DNA of 64,000 bases, from NCBI GenBank assembly GCA_016710275.1, contig JADJXS010000001.1:62001-126000 (forward strand), written 5' to 3'. The DNA is from Phycisphaerales bacterium. Lineage in GTDB: Bacteria; Planctomycetota; Phycisphaerae; UBA1845; Fen-1342. Within the stretch, counting starts at the first letter, position 1, and the number at the start of each line of letters is the position of its first letter. Under the pieces are notes generated by a model. The model saw nothing but the letters and a program-made list of their open reading frames with translations, ran no database searches and was not told the origin of the DNA. The translations under genes were made by a program, and so were the position numbers. This document shows, piece after piece, positions 52,371 through 60,857 of the stretch.

Positions 52371-52861
52371 TGGCGGGACCGCAAACTCCCGCCGTGGTCG
52401 CGACGCGCGCCGCCGCGCTCTTTGCGTGCCTGCTCTGGCTCTCCGCGCTTCCGGCCCTGGCGCAGCGCCCCCCGGTGCCGCCCGGCACGACTTCTTCGCC
52501 GGCGCAGAGCGGCTTTCCGAACCTCGATGCCGGGCGGCCGCCGCCGAATGTCGAGGTGCTGCGGCGGGTGGAGTCGACGGCCCGGCTGGTGCTGATATCC
52601 TCTCTGCTGTTCATCGTCTTCGCTATCACGGCGTACATGCTGCTGCGGCGCCGCCCGTCGCGCGACGACGGCCCCGCCCCGCGAACCGAGTATGTGGACG
52701 CCTGGGCGGCATACCGGCTCAAACCCGAGTCGATCGCCGCGGCGACGCTCGATCCGCCGGAGGATGAGCCGCCGCAGCGTGACAACGGACCGGGGCGGCC
52801 GCCGCGCCGCCGACCAGACCCGTCTGATTCCGATCCCCCGCCCGAGGGCGGGAACTCCTGA
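52367..52861 (+). CDS. Single-span membrane protein of unknown function
   Basis: A 164-residue protein. ATG 52367 overlaps the preceding stop (ATGA), implying coupling; a second ATG follows at once. Residues 14-30 form a signal-like segment (AALFACLLWLSALPALA) and residues about 72-92 a second membrane helix (STARLVLISSLLFIVFAI), with an arginine-rich stop (LLRRRPSRDD). The last 70 residues are Pro/Asp/Arg-rich and probably disordered and cytoplasmic. I do not recognise it. The next gene starts 11 bases later, so the J protein, this and the TPR protein form a likely operon. Confidence 0.65.
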   Translation: MMAGPQTPAVVATRAAALFACLLWLSALPALAQRPPVPPGTTSSPAQSGFPNLDAGRPPPNVEVLRRVESTARLVLISSLLFIVFAITAYMLLRRRPSRDDGPAPRTEYVDAWAAYRLKPESIAAATLDPPEDEPPQRDNGPGRPPRRRPDPSDSDPPPEGGNS

Positions 52862-52872
52862 AGGAGAACGAC

Positions 52873-54534
52873 GTGCCGCAGCCGGCCCGATCCCCCGACG
52901 CCGTGGAGCGCCTCTATGTGTACACGCTGGTCGTGGCGCTGCTGCTGGTGCTGCTGGTCGTGCTGCTTGCGTTCATCGCGCGCGGGCAGTTCGTGCAGCA
53001 GCGCGACGCGCTGGAGCGGCTGACGCAGCGCGTCCACGAACTGGAAGCGGCGCGCGATCAAGCCGGCGCGTCCGGTCCCTCGGGCGCCCGGCCACCCGCG
53101 ACCCGCCCCGCTGCGACCCGCCCTGCCTCCGGGGCGGGTGCAAATGCCGCCCCGCCGACCGCCACGCAGCCCCCCGTCAACGCCGGCGCCGCCGCGCCGC
53201 GAACCTCGCCGTCCGGCGCGGAGGGAGCGAACCGCAACGCGTCCGCGCCGCCGGCAGCTTCGACCCCGGTCAGCTCGAACACCAACGCAGCGCAGCCCGC
53301 CGGGCAAACGGCGGACGAAGCCCCCGGCGACGCGGCCGTCGCGGCGCTGCTGGATCGGCTCATGGTCAGCGACGGCGACGCCTGGACCGTCCGGGATTCG
53401 GATGCGGGTCGGCGCGAACTGGCGCGGCTGCGGGCCTTTTCGCGCGATGCTTCGTGGAGCGGCGCAAACTATGCACGGCTCGCGCTGCTGGCACGGCTGC
53501 TGGGTTCTGAACTGGACGCGAGCCTGCTGCTGACGCGCGCCCTGGAGCGCGGCGACGCTGCGCCGGATTTCTTCGACCACCTGGTGCGCACGCAGGTGGC
53601 GGCCGGGGCGGTTGGGGAGGCGCTGGCGGCCGCGGAGCGCTTCGCGGATGTATCCGATGATTCGCCCCTGGCGATGCTGCTGCTGGCGGAGATTTTCCTG
53701 GCGCAGGAGAACGTCGCCGCCGCCGCGGACGTCGCCCCGGCGCCGGCCGACGCGCAGCGCTTCTCGATCGGGCAGCGGCTCCGGCTGGGGCGGGCATACG
53801 TGCTGACCGGCCGGATGCCGGCGCTGGCGGCGCTGGTGAATCAGATCGACCGTGCGCCGCCGGCTCATCCGCCGCTGGCCGTGCAGCGCGATTTTCTGCT
53901 GGGGGTGGCGCTGCTGCACAACGAGCGCGCCGGCGAAGCGCTGGCGCTGCTGGACGGGGCGGCCGCGGCGCGACCGGGTGATTGCCTGATCCAGGCCTAT
54001 CGCGGGGTGGCGCTGCTGCGCACCCGGCAAGTGGCCGCGGCACGCGAGGCGCTGGCGCAGTTGACCGAAGCGCAGCCGGGATGTCCGCACGGGTGGTATT
54101 GGAAGGGGGTTCTGGAGGCCGGTCAGGGGCGCAACGACGACGCGGCCGCGGCCTTCGACGCAGCGCTGGCGGCGTCGGCGCGATTTGCGCCGGCGTGGGA
54201 GGCGCGCGGGTCGCTGGCGCTGGGGCGCGGCGAGTTGATGGCGGCACTGGAGGGCCTGGCGCGGGCCGCGGAACTGGAGCCCCGACGGGCCACCGCGCAC
54301 TTCCTGATCGCCATTGCCCATGCGAAGGCGTCGCGCCCGGAACAGGCGGCTGCGGCGCTGCGCGTGCTGTTCGCGATTGATCCGTCCTATGTGGACAGGG
54401 CGCTGCAGGCGGACGTCATCCGCAAGATGTTCGGACCCGACGAACTGGCCGCGCTGCGCGACGGCCCGCCGCCCGAGCCGGCCGGCGAGCCTCCAGCCAC
54501 CAGCACAGCCCCCGCCGAAGCGGACACGCCGTAG
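52873..54534 (+). CDS. Membrane-anchored TPR-like repeat protein
   Basis: A 553-residue protein. The GTG at 52873 has AAGGAG six bases before it. Residues 16-36 form a membrane segment (TLVVALLLVLLVVLLAFIA), then a short coiled coil (40-60, QRDALERLTQRVHELEAAR) and about 90 Ala/Pro/Thr residues of disordered linker. From residue 155 to the end are helix-turn-helix pairs of TPR type, for example PHGWYWKGVLEAGQGRND, FAPAWEARGSLALGRGEL and ATAHFLIAIAHAKASRPEQA. Such proteins act as scaffolds. It is probably in an operon with the preceding membrane protein. The partner is unknown. Confidence 0.8.
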   Translation: MPQPARSPDAVERLYVYTLVVALLLVLLVVLLAFIARGQFVQQRDALERLTQRVHELEAARDQAGASGPSGARPPATRPAATRPASGAGANAAPPTATQPPVNAGAAAPRTSPSGAEGANRNASAPPAASTPVSSNTNAAQPAGQTADEAPGDAAVAALLDRLMVSDGDAWTVRDSDAGRRELARLRAFSRDASWSGANYARLALLARLLGSELDASLLLTRALERGDAAPDFFDHLVRTQVAAGAVGEALAAAERFADVSDDSPLAMLLLAEIFLAQENVAAAADVAPAPADAQRFSIGQRLRLGRAYVLTGRMPALAALVNQIDRAPPAHPPLAVQRDFLLGVALLHNERAGEALALLDGAAAARPGDCLIQAYRGVALLRTRQVAAAREALAQLTEAQPGCPHGWYWKGVLEAGQGRNDDAAAAFDAALAASARFAPAWEARGSLALGRGELMAALEGLARAAELEPRRATAHFLIAIAHAKASRPEQAAAALRVLFAIDPSYVDRALQADVIRKMFGPDELAALRDGPPPEPAGEPPATSTAPAEADTP

Positions 54535-54739
54535 GCCCGCAAGCGCGCGCCGGTCGGGGCCGAAGTTGCGAGCGGTGCGAAGCGTGCAGAACTGGGGGCA
54601 CAGGCCGGAACAGCGCGTCACTTCAGTAGCCGCTCGGATCCGCCGGCGGTACCGCGCCTGCGGGCTTTGAATTAGGATGCGCCGCGGCCGTCCGAACGCG
54701 GCGAAGCGCCCGCCCGGCCGGCCCACGTCTGGAGGCTGC

Positions 54740-56830
54740 ATGAGTGCGATTGTCATGGCCGCGCTGCTGGCGGCCGGGCTGGGGATGTTCGCCGTCACGG
54801 CCTGGCGGCGCTGGCGGCTGATGATGGCGGCGGCGGCGCCCGACCCGCGCTTCGACGCCCCGGCCGCGCGGATCGTGGGGGTGCTGCGCTACGTGCTCGG
54901 GCAGGCGCGGATGTTCCGCTATCGCGCCGCCGGAATCGCCCACGCGCTGATCTTCGTCGGCTTCGTCGTGCTGGGGCTGCGCACGGTCATCCTGGCCGCG
55001 CGCGGATTCGTGGATCGTCCCGACTTCGGATTCTGGCTCTTTGACGACGGCACGATCCTGGGCAATGCGTACGGGTTCATCAAGGATCTGCTGAGCCTGC
55101 TCGTGATCGTGGGGGTGACGTACTTTCTCTACACCCGGCTGGTCACGCGACCGCGACGGATGGAGCTGTCGGTCGAAGGCGTGGTCATCCTGCTGATGAT
55201 CCTCGGACTGATGCTGTCGGACCTGGCGTACGAGGTGATCGGCATCCTCCAGCGCGGCAACCCGACCGACTGGCCGGGGCACGCACCGTTCGCCGGCGGG
55301 GTGGCCTACCTGTTGCGCCACGCGCCCCGCGACCCGCTCGAACTGGCGGGAATCGCCGGGTTCTGGCTGCACACGATCCTGGTGCTGGCGTTTCTGAACT
55401 TCCTGCCCTTCGGCAAGCACTTCCACATCCTGACCGTGCTGCCCAACGTGCTGTTCCGCAACCTGCGCGGCATCGGTCGGCTGGCGCCGATACCGGACAT
55501 CGAGGGGCGGCTGGAGCGCGGCGAAACGCTGGGCGTAAAGACCGCCCGCGATCTCTCATGGAAGGACGCGCTCGATCTGTACACCTGCACTGAGTGCGGG
55601 CGCTGCACCGACAACTGCCCGGCGTTCAACACCGGCAAGCTGCTCTCGCCCAAGCACCTGACGATCCAGTTGCGCGATCACCTGTATCGCAACGAAGCGG
55701 CGCTGGTCGGGTCGTCCGGCGGCGCTGCGGCGAAGACGTTTGTGAACGCGGGCGGCGCGGCGGATGAAAGCGGCGGACAGCTTGTGCCGGCCTGGATCGA
55801 CCCCGAAGCGCTCTGGGCGTGCACGAGCTGCGGCGCCTGCGAGCAGGAGTGCCCGGTGTTCATCACCTATGTGGACAAGATCATCGGCCTGCGGCGCAAT
55901 CTTGTGCTGGAGCAGGGCACCTTCCCGGACCAGTTGCAGACGGCCTTTCGCGGGCTGGAATCGGTCGGCAATCCCTACAGCTTCCCCAACGAGCAGCGCG
56001 CCGCCTGGGCCGAGGGTCTCGATGTGCCGCTGCTCTCCGACAAGCCCGATGCGTCGGTCCTGTTCTGGGTCGGCTGCGCGCCGTCGTTTGACGATCGCTC
56101 GCGGAAGATCGCCCGGGCGCTCGCCCAGTTGCTCAAGGCGGCCGGGGTGGACTTCGCGATACTCGGGCCGCAGGAACAGTGCACCGGGGATCCGGCGCGG
56201 CGCGCCGGAAATGAGTACCTGTTCGAGATGTTCGCGAAGAACAACGTCGAAACGCTCAACGGCGCAGGGGTGAAGAAAATCGTCACCACCTGCCCGCACT
56301 GCTTCAACACGCTGCGCAACGAGTATCCCGACTTCGGCGGGCGGTACGAAGTCATCCACCACACCGAGTTCCTGGCGCAGCTGATCCGCGAAGGCAAACT
56401 GCGGCCGCAGCATCACGTCACCGGAAGCGTGGTGTTTCACGATTCGTGCTACCTGGGGCGCTACAACGAAATCTATGAGCCGCCGCGCGAACTGCTGCGC
56501 CGCATTCCGGGCCTGACCGTCGTGGAGGCGCCCGAAAGCCGCGACCGCGGCATGTGCTGCGGCGCCGGCGGCGCCCAGATGTGGAAAGAGGATGAGCCGA
56601 TCCGCCGGCCCGGCAGTCGCGAGGGCGACGGCAAGGTGAACCACGCCCGCACCCGCCAACTGCTGCGCGTGCTGCCGACGGCGCCCGCCAGCGGAAACGG
56701 GCGATTCGTGGCGTCCGCCTGCCCCTTCTGCAAGACGATGCTCAGCGACGGACTGACCGACCAGGGACAGGGGGATGTTTCGCAGATGGACGTCGCGGAA
56801 CTTCTGTGGAAGTCCGTGAGCGGAGCATGA
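54740..56830 (+). CDS. Membrane iron-sulfur oxidoreductase (EtfD/HdrD-like)
   Basis: A 696-residue protein. The first ~240 residues have five or six membrane helices of the nitrate-reductase-gamma/DUF type. Two [4Fe-4S] motifs follow: CTECGRCTDNCP starting at residue 283 and CTSCGACEQECP at 361. The C-terminal half has CCG-type cysteine domains as in HdrD and GlcF, with CPHCFNTLRNEYP, CYLGRYNEIYEP, GMCCGAGGAQMW and ACPFC. This layout matches the EtfD class that moves electrons between electron-transfer flavoprotein and menaquinone. No etfAB is in the window. The ATG at 54740 has GGAGG four bases upstream. The role is inference; the cofactors are firm. Confidence 0.85.
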   Translation: MSAIVMAALLAAGLGMFAVTAWRRWRLMMAAAAPDPRFDAPAARIVGVLRYVLGQARMFRYRAAGIAHALIFVGFVVLGLRTVILAARGFVDRPDFGFWLFDDGTILGNAYGFIKDLLSLLVIVGVTYFLYTRLVTRPRRMELSVEGVVILLMILGLMLSDLAYEVIGILQRGNPTDWPGHAPFAGGVAYLLRHAPRDPLELAGIAGFWLHTILVLAFLNFLPFGKHFHILTVLPNVLFRNLRGIGRLAPIPDIEGRLERGETLGVKTARDLSWKDALDLYTCTECGRCTDNCPAFNTGKLLSPKHLTIQLRDHLYRNEAALVGSSGGAAAKTFVNAGGAADESGGQLVPAWIDPEALWACTSCGACEQECPVFITYVDKIIGLRRNLVLEQGTFPDQLQTAFRGLESVGNPYSFPNEQRAAWAEGLDVPLLSDKPDASVLFWVGCAPSFDDRSRKIARALAQLLKAAGVDFAILGPQEQCTGDPARRAGNEYLFEMFAKNNVETLNGAGVKKIVTTCPHCFNTLRNEYPDFGGRYEVIHHTEFLAQLIREGKLRPQHHVTGSVVFHDSCYLGRYNEIYEPPRELLRRIPGLTVVEAPESRDRGMCCGAGGAQMWKEDEPIRRPGSREGDGKVNHARTRQLLRVLPTAPASGNGRFVASACPFCKTMLSDGLTDQGQGDVSQMDVAELLWKSVSGA

Positions 56831-56855
56831 CCGGCAGCCCGGCGCCTCGAGTCGA

Positions 56856-56880
56856 ATACCCTAGGGTGCATACCCTAGGG
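56856..56880. promoter_or_regulatory. Direct repeat of a palindrome, possible operator
   Basis: ATACCCTAGGG occurs at 56856-56866 and again at 56870-56880, exactly 14 bases apart. Each copy includes the 8-bp palindrome CCCTAGGG, in the first copy extended to ACCCTAGGGT. It lies about 115 bases before the regulator gene and about 70 before its likely -10 box. Confidence 0.5.
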
Positions 56881-56925
56881 CTTCTGCTGCCGTCATTTTG
56901 TGTCGCGCTTCGGGTATTTGCCTGA

Positions 56926-56953
56926 TTCCCGCCCGTGAATAATCCCCTATGAT
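56926..56953 (+). promoter_or_regulatory. Likely promoter of the LuxR-type gene
   Basis: A near-consensus -10 box, TATGAT, is at 56948-56953, 39 bases before the ATG. The -35 (TTCCCG at 56926-56931, 16-base spacer) is weak, so activation may be needed. Confidence 0.4.
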
Positions 56954-56992
56954 CCGCCCCCAGCCAGACCACCGACGTCTGTACGGGGGTCC

Positions 56993-57634
56993 ATGTCCAT
57001 GTCTTCCGAATCGCGCGTCTATCTCCTTGGGCGGACGGCCCTCGACCGGCATGCCTATCGGCTTTTGCTGGCGCGCGAGTTGCGGATCACGCCCAGCGTC
57101 GAATCCGGCTACTGCCCGCGCGAGGTCTGGTCCGCGATGCGCAGCGAGCCGGAGCTTGCCATCGCCGAGCTGGACCGCGCCGACTCGGTCGCTCGCGACT
57201 GCACGGCGATGATCCTGCGATTGCGTCCGCAGACGCGCGTCGTGGTGCTCAGTGCGTCGGTGGATCCGGCGGAGGTGTCGATCTGGAGCGGCGTGGGGTT
57301 GACGGGATACGTGGTGAAGGATGGCGGGCCGGGGGAGCTTGCGGCGGCGCTGCAGGCGCTGGCGACGGGCGGATCCTTCTTCAGCGACGGCGTTCGCGAC
57401 ACGCTGGTCAGCGGTCGCGTCGCACCCCACGCGCTTTCCTCATTGTCGCGGCGTGAGGCGGAATTGCTGCCGCTGCTGGCCCGGGGACTCACGCTTCGAG
57501 CCGCCTCCGCGGCGATGAAGGTGAGCTACAAGACCGCGGACTGCTACCGCACCAGCCTGCTGCGCAAGCTGGGGGTGCGCGACCGGGTCGAGCTGGCGCG
57601 CTTCGCCATCCGCCAGCGGCTGATCGAACCCTGA
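56993..57634 (+). CDS. LuxR/NarL-type response regulator with degenerate receiver
   Basis: A 213-residue transcription regulator. Residues 8-125 have the receiver fold: the Thr/Ser and Lys positions appear as LSAS (86-89) and VVKDGG (107-112), but the pair of acidic residues expected after the first strand is replaced by LLGRTALD, and the acceptor region reads AIAELDRAD. Phosphorylation may therefore not be used. Residues 150-213 are a LuxR-type HTH with LSRREAELLPLLARGLTLRA, VSYKTADCYRTSLLRKLGV. ATG 56993 and ATG 56999 are both possible starts. No sensor kinase is adjacent. The palindromic repeat upstream may be its own binding site. Confidence 0.82.
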   Translation: MSMSSESRVYLLGRTALDRHAYRLLLARELRITPSVESGYCPREVWSAMRSEPELAIAELDRADSVARDCTAMILRLRPQTRVVVLSASVDPAEVSIWSGVGLTGYVVKDGGPGELAAALQALATGGSFFSDGVRDTLVSGRVAPHALSSLSRREAELLPLLARGLTLRAASAAMKVSYKTADCYRTSLLRKLGVRDRVELARFAIRQRLIEP

Positions 57635-57635
57635 C

Positions 57636-57660
57636 GCAGCGCCGCGCGGACCGGCGCTGC
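57636..57660. terminator. Hairpin between convergent genes
   Basis: GCAGCGCC (57636-57643) and GGCGCTGC (57653-57660) pair exactly around a 9-base loop. It sits between the stops of the LuxR-type gene and the amidohydrolase and could serve both, although no T-run is present. Confidence 0.4.
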
Positions 57661-57670
57661 TCGGGGTGGG

Positions 57671-58954
57671 TCAGTGCACCCGCACGCCATCCACCCACAC
57701 GCCGCACGCCGGCGGAGCCGCCTCGATCAGCAGGCGGGCGGCTTCCAGCGCGTCGCCGGGCGCGCAATCCGGGCTGATCGGAAATGCCGCCAGGTCGGCC
57801 TGTTTTCCTGCCCGCAGCGAGCCGATGCGATCGTCCAGCCGCAAAGCCCGCGCCGCATCCAGCGTAATCATCCGCAGCAGCCGCTCCGGATGAAGCAGAA
57901 CCGAATGCCGGCCGCGCGCCACCCGCCGCCACACGTGCCGCGCCTCCTGCAGCAAGCTCATCGACGGGGCGGCGGCCAGGCTGTCCGTCCCCAGCGCGAC
58001 GCGCACCCCCGCTTCCAGCAACAGCGGCAGCGGGTGCGCCTCGTGCCCATAGAACTCATGCGCCCGGGGGCAATAGACCACCGTCAGCGCCAACCGCGCC
58101 AGCCGCGCGATGTCCTCGCGATCGAGGTAGTTGCAGTGCGCCAGCGCGCCCACGAAGGCCCGGGCACGGCGTCGGCCGTCAACATCGGCGCCGAAAGCGC
58201 GCTCCAGCGCCTGCTCCAGCACGGCGACCGGCGAGGCGGCATGCCCTCCGATCCCGGCGGCGGCGGCCAGCGCGGCAATCGGCGGCGGAAGAGCGCTCGA
58301 CATGCCGGAAAGGAAAGCGACCTCCTCGCGCGTTTCGGCCCAATGCGCGCACCACGGCCGCTCCATCCGCGCTGCCAGCGCGATCGACTCGGCGATGGCG
58401 GCGGCGGGAACCGTGTAGGGGGCGTGGGCGGAAATGCCGGCGATGAGCCGGTCGTGCTGCGGCACTTCGCGCAGCGCGTCGATCAACTCGTCGACGTCGC
58501 GCGGCGGAGCGGCGGCGAGCGTCAGCAGCTCGGCGAAGCACACGGCCCGAATCGGGGAATCGACCAGGCTGCGCCACGCGGAGCCGGTGCGCGAGATGTC
58601 GCCGATGCAGGTCGTGCCGTGCAGCAGCGCCTGTGCCGCCCCGTCGCGAACTCCCTGTGCCTCGCGCTCAACCCGGTCGGGCGACTCGCGCAGCTTCAGA
58701 AGGCCGGCCAGCCAGGTCCAGAGCGGGCCGGGCGCGAGCTGACCGGCGTAGCAGGAAAGCTCGAGGTGCGCGTGCGGGTTCACCAGGCCGGGCAACAGCG
58801 CGACGCCCCCGAGGTCCGCGGCCCCGGCTCGGTCCTCCGCGGAAACGGCGCTCCACGGCCGGACCCACTCGATGCGCCCGTCCCGGATGTGCACCGCGCC
58901 GTCCGCCAGCGCCGGCGCGTCGATCGGAAAGACCCAGGCGGCCCGGACGATCAC
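57671..58954 (-). CDS. Amidohydrolase-family deaminase (MTA/SAH or chlorohydrolase type)
   Basis: A 427-residue metal-dependent hydrolase. Metal ligands are visible: the HxH of NPHAHLELSCY, the histidine in CAHWAETREEVAFL, a histidine in GALAHCNYLD and the Asp in LGTDSLAAAPSMSLL. ISAHAPYTVP is also typical. The family deaminates S-adenosylhomocysteine, methylthioadenosine, guanine or triazines. GTG 58954 is the start, overlapping the upstream nucleoside phosphorylase stop by 4 bases (GTGA), so the two are coupled and probably act on one purine pathway. A role in methylthioadenosine or aminofutalosine-like salvage is inference; the exact substrate is open. Confidence 0.85.
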   Translation of the reverse strand: MIVRAAWVFPIDAPALADGAVHIRDGRIEWVRPWSAVSAEDRAGAADLGGVALLPGLVNPHAHLELSCYAGQLAPGPLWTWLAGLLKLRESPDRVEREAQGVRDGAAQALLHGTTCIGDISRTGSAWRSLVDSPIRAVCFAELLTLAAAPPRDVDELIDALREVPQHDRLIAGISAHAPYTVPAAAIAESIALAARMERPWCAHWAETREEVAFLSGMSSALPPPIAALAAAAGIGGHAASPVAVLEQALERAFGADVDGRRRARAFVGALAHCNYLDREDIARLARLALTVVYCPRAHEFYGHEAHPLPLLLEAGVRVALGTDSLAAAPSMSLLQEARHVWRRVARGRHSVLLHPERLLRMITLDAARALRLDDRIGSLRAGKQADLAAFPISPDCAPGDALEAARLLIEAAPPACGVWVDGVRVH

Positions 58955-59853
58955 GGAAGCGCGGTGCCGAAGTCGCGGGCGGCGGGGTGATCCTCGAACC
59001 AGGAGCGCCAGTCCCAGGTGAGCTGCCCGTTGTCGATGTACTGCTGCATTGATTTTTCGCAGTGACAGAGGCTCGGCGTGTCCGAAACGACGTGGCCGAG
59101 GCGCTCCAGAACGCGCGGCAGCCGCTCGACGGCGGAGCGGGCGCGCTGCGCCGTGATGGCTTCCTCCAGCACGCGACCGCCCTCGAAGGGCGTGTAGTCG
59201 CTGCCGGTTTCCGCATAGTGCGCCACGTAGCAGATGCTCGAATAGCACAACTGCAGCTCGCGGGCGAGAAACGCCTCCGGCGCCAGCGTCATCCCGAGCA
59301 GTTCCCCGCCGCACATCGCGTACTTCCGCGCTTCGGCCGGCGTTTCGCGCCGCGGCCCCTCCACGCAGACGTACACGCCGTGATCGGCGAACGAACAGCG
59401 CTCCTCGCTGAGCGTGGTGGCCAGTGCGCGGCGCAGCGAGGGGCAGAAGACCGGCCACTGGCGGACGGCGCCCAGCCCCTGGTTCTCGAAGAAGGTCTGC
59501 GCCCGCTGGCGGGTTTCATCGACGAGATCATGAACGATGACGTACTCGCCTACCTTGTAGTTGTGGCACAGCGCCCGGGTCTCACTCCAGGACACCACGC
59601 AGCGCACCCCGAGGTCTTTGAGGGCGTACAGATTGGCACGGTAATTCACGAAGCTGGGGGCGAGGTCGTAGCCCGTTTCGCCGTGACGCGACAGAAACAG
59701 GAACTGCTGGCCGAAGCGCGACTTGCAGAGATAGATCGGCTGCGATTCGCCGAACGGAGTCTGCTGCGGGCCGAGGCGATCGGCGACCAGTGCGCCGTCG
59801 CGCAGAAGATCATAAGCCGCTGTTCCGCCGATACATGCGAGCGATGCCGCCAT
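58951..59853 (-). CDS. MTAP/PNP-type nucleoside phosphorylase, divergent
   Basis: A 300-residue protein of the MTA-phosphorylase group. The start ASLACIGGTAAYDLL, TPFGESQPIYLCK, the SRHG in FLSRHGETGYDL, VNYRANLYALKDLGV and the EGPRRETPAEARKY stretch follow MTAP order. Two features depart: the purine-site ATDYD of standard MTAP is here VAHYAETGSDY, lacking the aspartate that recognises the base, and the middle phrase is SWSETRALCHNYK. Substrate choice may therefore differ. The ATG at 59853 has GGAGG 7 bases upstream. It is coupled with the downstream amidohydrolase by an overlap, suggesting a shared nucleoside pathway. Confidence 0.75.
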   Translation of the reverse strand: MAASLACIGGTAAYDLLRDGALVADRLGPQQTPFGESQPIYLCKSRFGQQFLFLSRHGETGYDLAPSFVNYRANLYALKDLGVRCVVSWSETRALCHNYKVGEYVIVHDLVDETRQRAQTFFENQGLGAVRQWPVFCPSLRRALATTLSEERCSFADHGVYVCVEGPRRETPAEARKYAMCGGELLGMTLAPEAFLARELQLCYSSICYVAHYAETGSDYTPFEGGRVLEEAITAQRARSAVERLPRVLERLGHVVSDTPSLCHCEKSMQQYIDNGQLTWDWRSWFEDHPAARDFGTALP

Positions 59854-60138
59854 GGTCAGCCTCCGCTGTCCCCCGTGCCGGGGGGAACGACGCGCCTTGC
59901 CCGACAGCGCCCGCACACGCGAGCGCGAACCCAAGCTGATGAACACGATCCGAGGCTGCGCGGAGCGAGAACCCGCGCCGGCGAACCGGATGGGGGCGCT
60001 CCGCGCGCGAGATACGTCGCAAACTGCTGTCCCTGCGGATATGGGCGGCTCGGGCGGCAGTCGCCGCGACGCTCAGCAGTCCACCCGGCAGCCGTCCGGC
60101 GAAGTGTAACACGCAGTGACGGAAGGGCAAACACAACC

Positions 60139-60167
60139 TTGAAAATGACGTAACTACCTGCTAATAA
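60139..60167 (+). promoter_or_regulatory. Near-consensus sigma-70 promoter
   Basis: TTGAAA (60139-60144), a 17-base spacer and TAATAA (60162-60167). It sits in a locally AT-rich patch and points at the basic-protein gene, with transcription expected near 60174. Confidence 0.6.
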
Positions 60168-60186
60168 ACGCCTTGCTATTGACATG

Positions 60187-60246
60187 GGGCGGCGTCAGGG
60201 CCGGGGTTGGGTCGATGGGAGCCACGAATCCGGCGCGACGCCGCCC
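60187..60246 (+). promoter_or_regulatory. Structured 5' leader of the basic-protein gene
   Basis: GGGCGGCGTC (60187-60196) pairs exactly with GACGCCGCCC (60237-60246) across 40 bases. It begins within about 15 bases of the expected transcription start, leaving a leader of about 225 bases before the ATG. It may be regulatory or merely a stable stem; no known riboswitch motif was recognised. Confidence 0.35.
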
Positions 60247-60398
60247 GGTTCAGCAACAGTGCGACTCCGTGTAGCCGCTTGGTCCGCGGCGGCGCCTTGC
60301 CGCGGGATTCGCGCGGGGGTAGGATGCACGGCTCGCGCCAGTCGCCCCGGTTGGGCGGCAGCGCTTGCGAAGCACCCGGATTCCGGAGCGAGGCGACC

Positions 60399-60707
60399 AT
60401 GGCCGCAACCACCGCCGGCACGTTGAACATCGAGTTGATCAAGCTTCCGACCTCGGCGGGGGCACAGAAGACGCTGATCCGGCTGTTCCGCAAGGACGCC
60501 GTTGTGATCCGCAAGCACCGCCGGATGAAGCGGAACCGCCCGTCGTTGCAGACGTGGCGTCGCGGCGGCAATTACTGGCACCACCAGATGAAGACGCAGC
60601 CGGGGGTAAAGGTTGCGATCGGTGAGAAGTTCACGATCCCGGCGACGGTGGACGTGCTTCGGGACCTGGAAGGCGTGAAGCAGTTTCTGAAGATTTCGGG
60701 GAAGTAG
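60399..60707 (+). CDS. Small basic protein of unknown function
   Basis: A 102-residue protein with ATG at 60399 and GGAG upstream. The middle is strongly basic and aromatic: LIRLFRKDAVVIRKHRRMKR then SLQTWRRGGNYWHHQMKTQP, in the manner of a nucleic-acid- or ribosome-binding protein. The C-terminal third (GVKVAIGEKFTIPATVDVLR) is strand-like and may form a small barrel. It does not match any ribosomal protein that I recognise. A good promoter and long leader suggest high or regulated expression. It converges on a lipoprotein gene, with a hairpin between. I suspect a planctomycete-specific family, without proof. Confidence 0.65.
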   Translation: MAATTAGTLNIELIKLPTSAGAQKTLIRLFRKDAVVIRKHRRMKRNRPSLQTWRRGGNYWHHQMKTQPGVKVAIGEKFTIPATVDVLRDLEGVKQFLKISGK

Positions 60708-60758
60708 GCGGCGGCGGAGGGGGGATTCGCCCCACCGCAGAAATCCGAGCGCAAAGTG

Positions 60759-60791
60759 GCGGGCGGCGCACCCTGTCGGCACGCCGCCCGC
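60759..60791. terminator. Bidirectional terminator hairpin between convergent genes
   Basis: GCGGGCGGCG (60759-60768) and CGCCGCCCGC (60782-60791) pair exactly around 13 bases. On the minus strand CACTTTGC follows, a weak T-stretch. It is 51 bases past the basic-protein stop and 67 past the lipoprotein stop. Confidence 0.55.
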
Positions 60792-60857
60792 ACACCAATC
60801 ATCACGATGTTCGGCGAGCCGCATCTCCGTGCGGATCGCCCATGCGCTTCGCCGTTG

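Larger units (their letters stand above)
59854..60398. other. Divergent regulatory region of 545 bases
   Basis: This separates the nucleoside phosphorylase gene from the 102-residue basic protein gene. It holds a near-consensus promoter (60139-60167) and a paired leader element (60187-60246). The remainder (59854-60130) is GC-rich, with no gene I can support. Confidence 0.5.

Noticed and set aside
52156..54798. An 880-codon minus-strand open frame
   Set aside because: It is antisense to the J protein, membrane and TPR genes, which have clear domains and ribosome sites.
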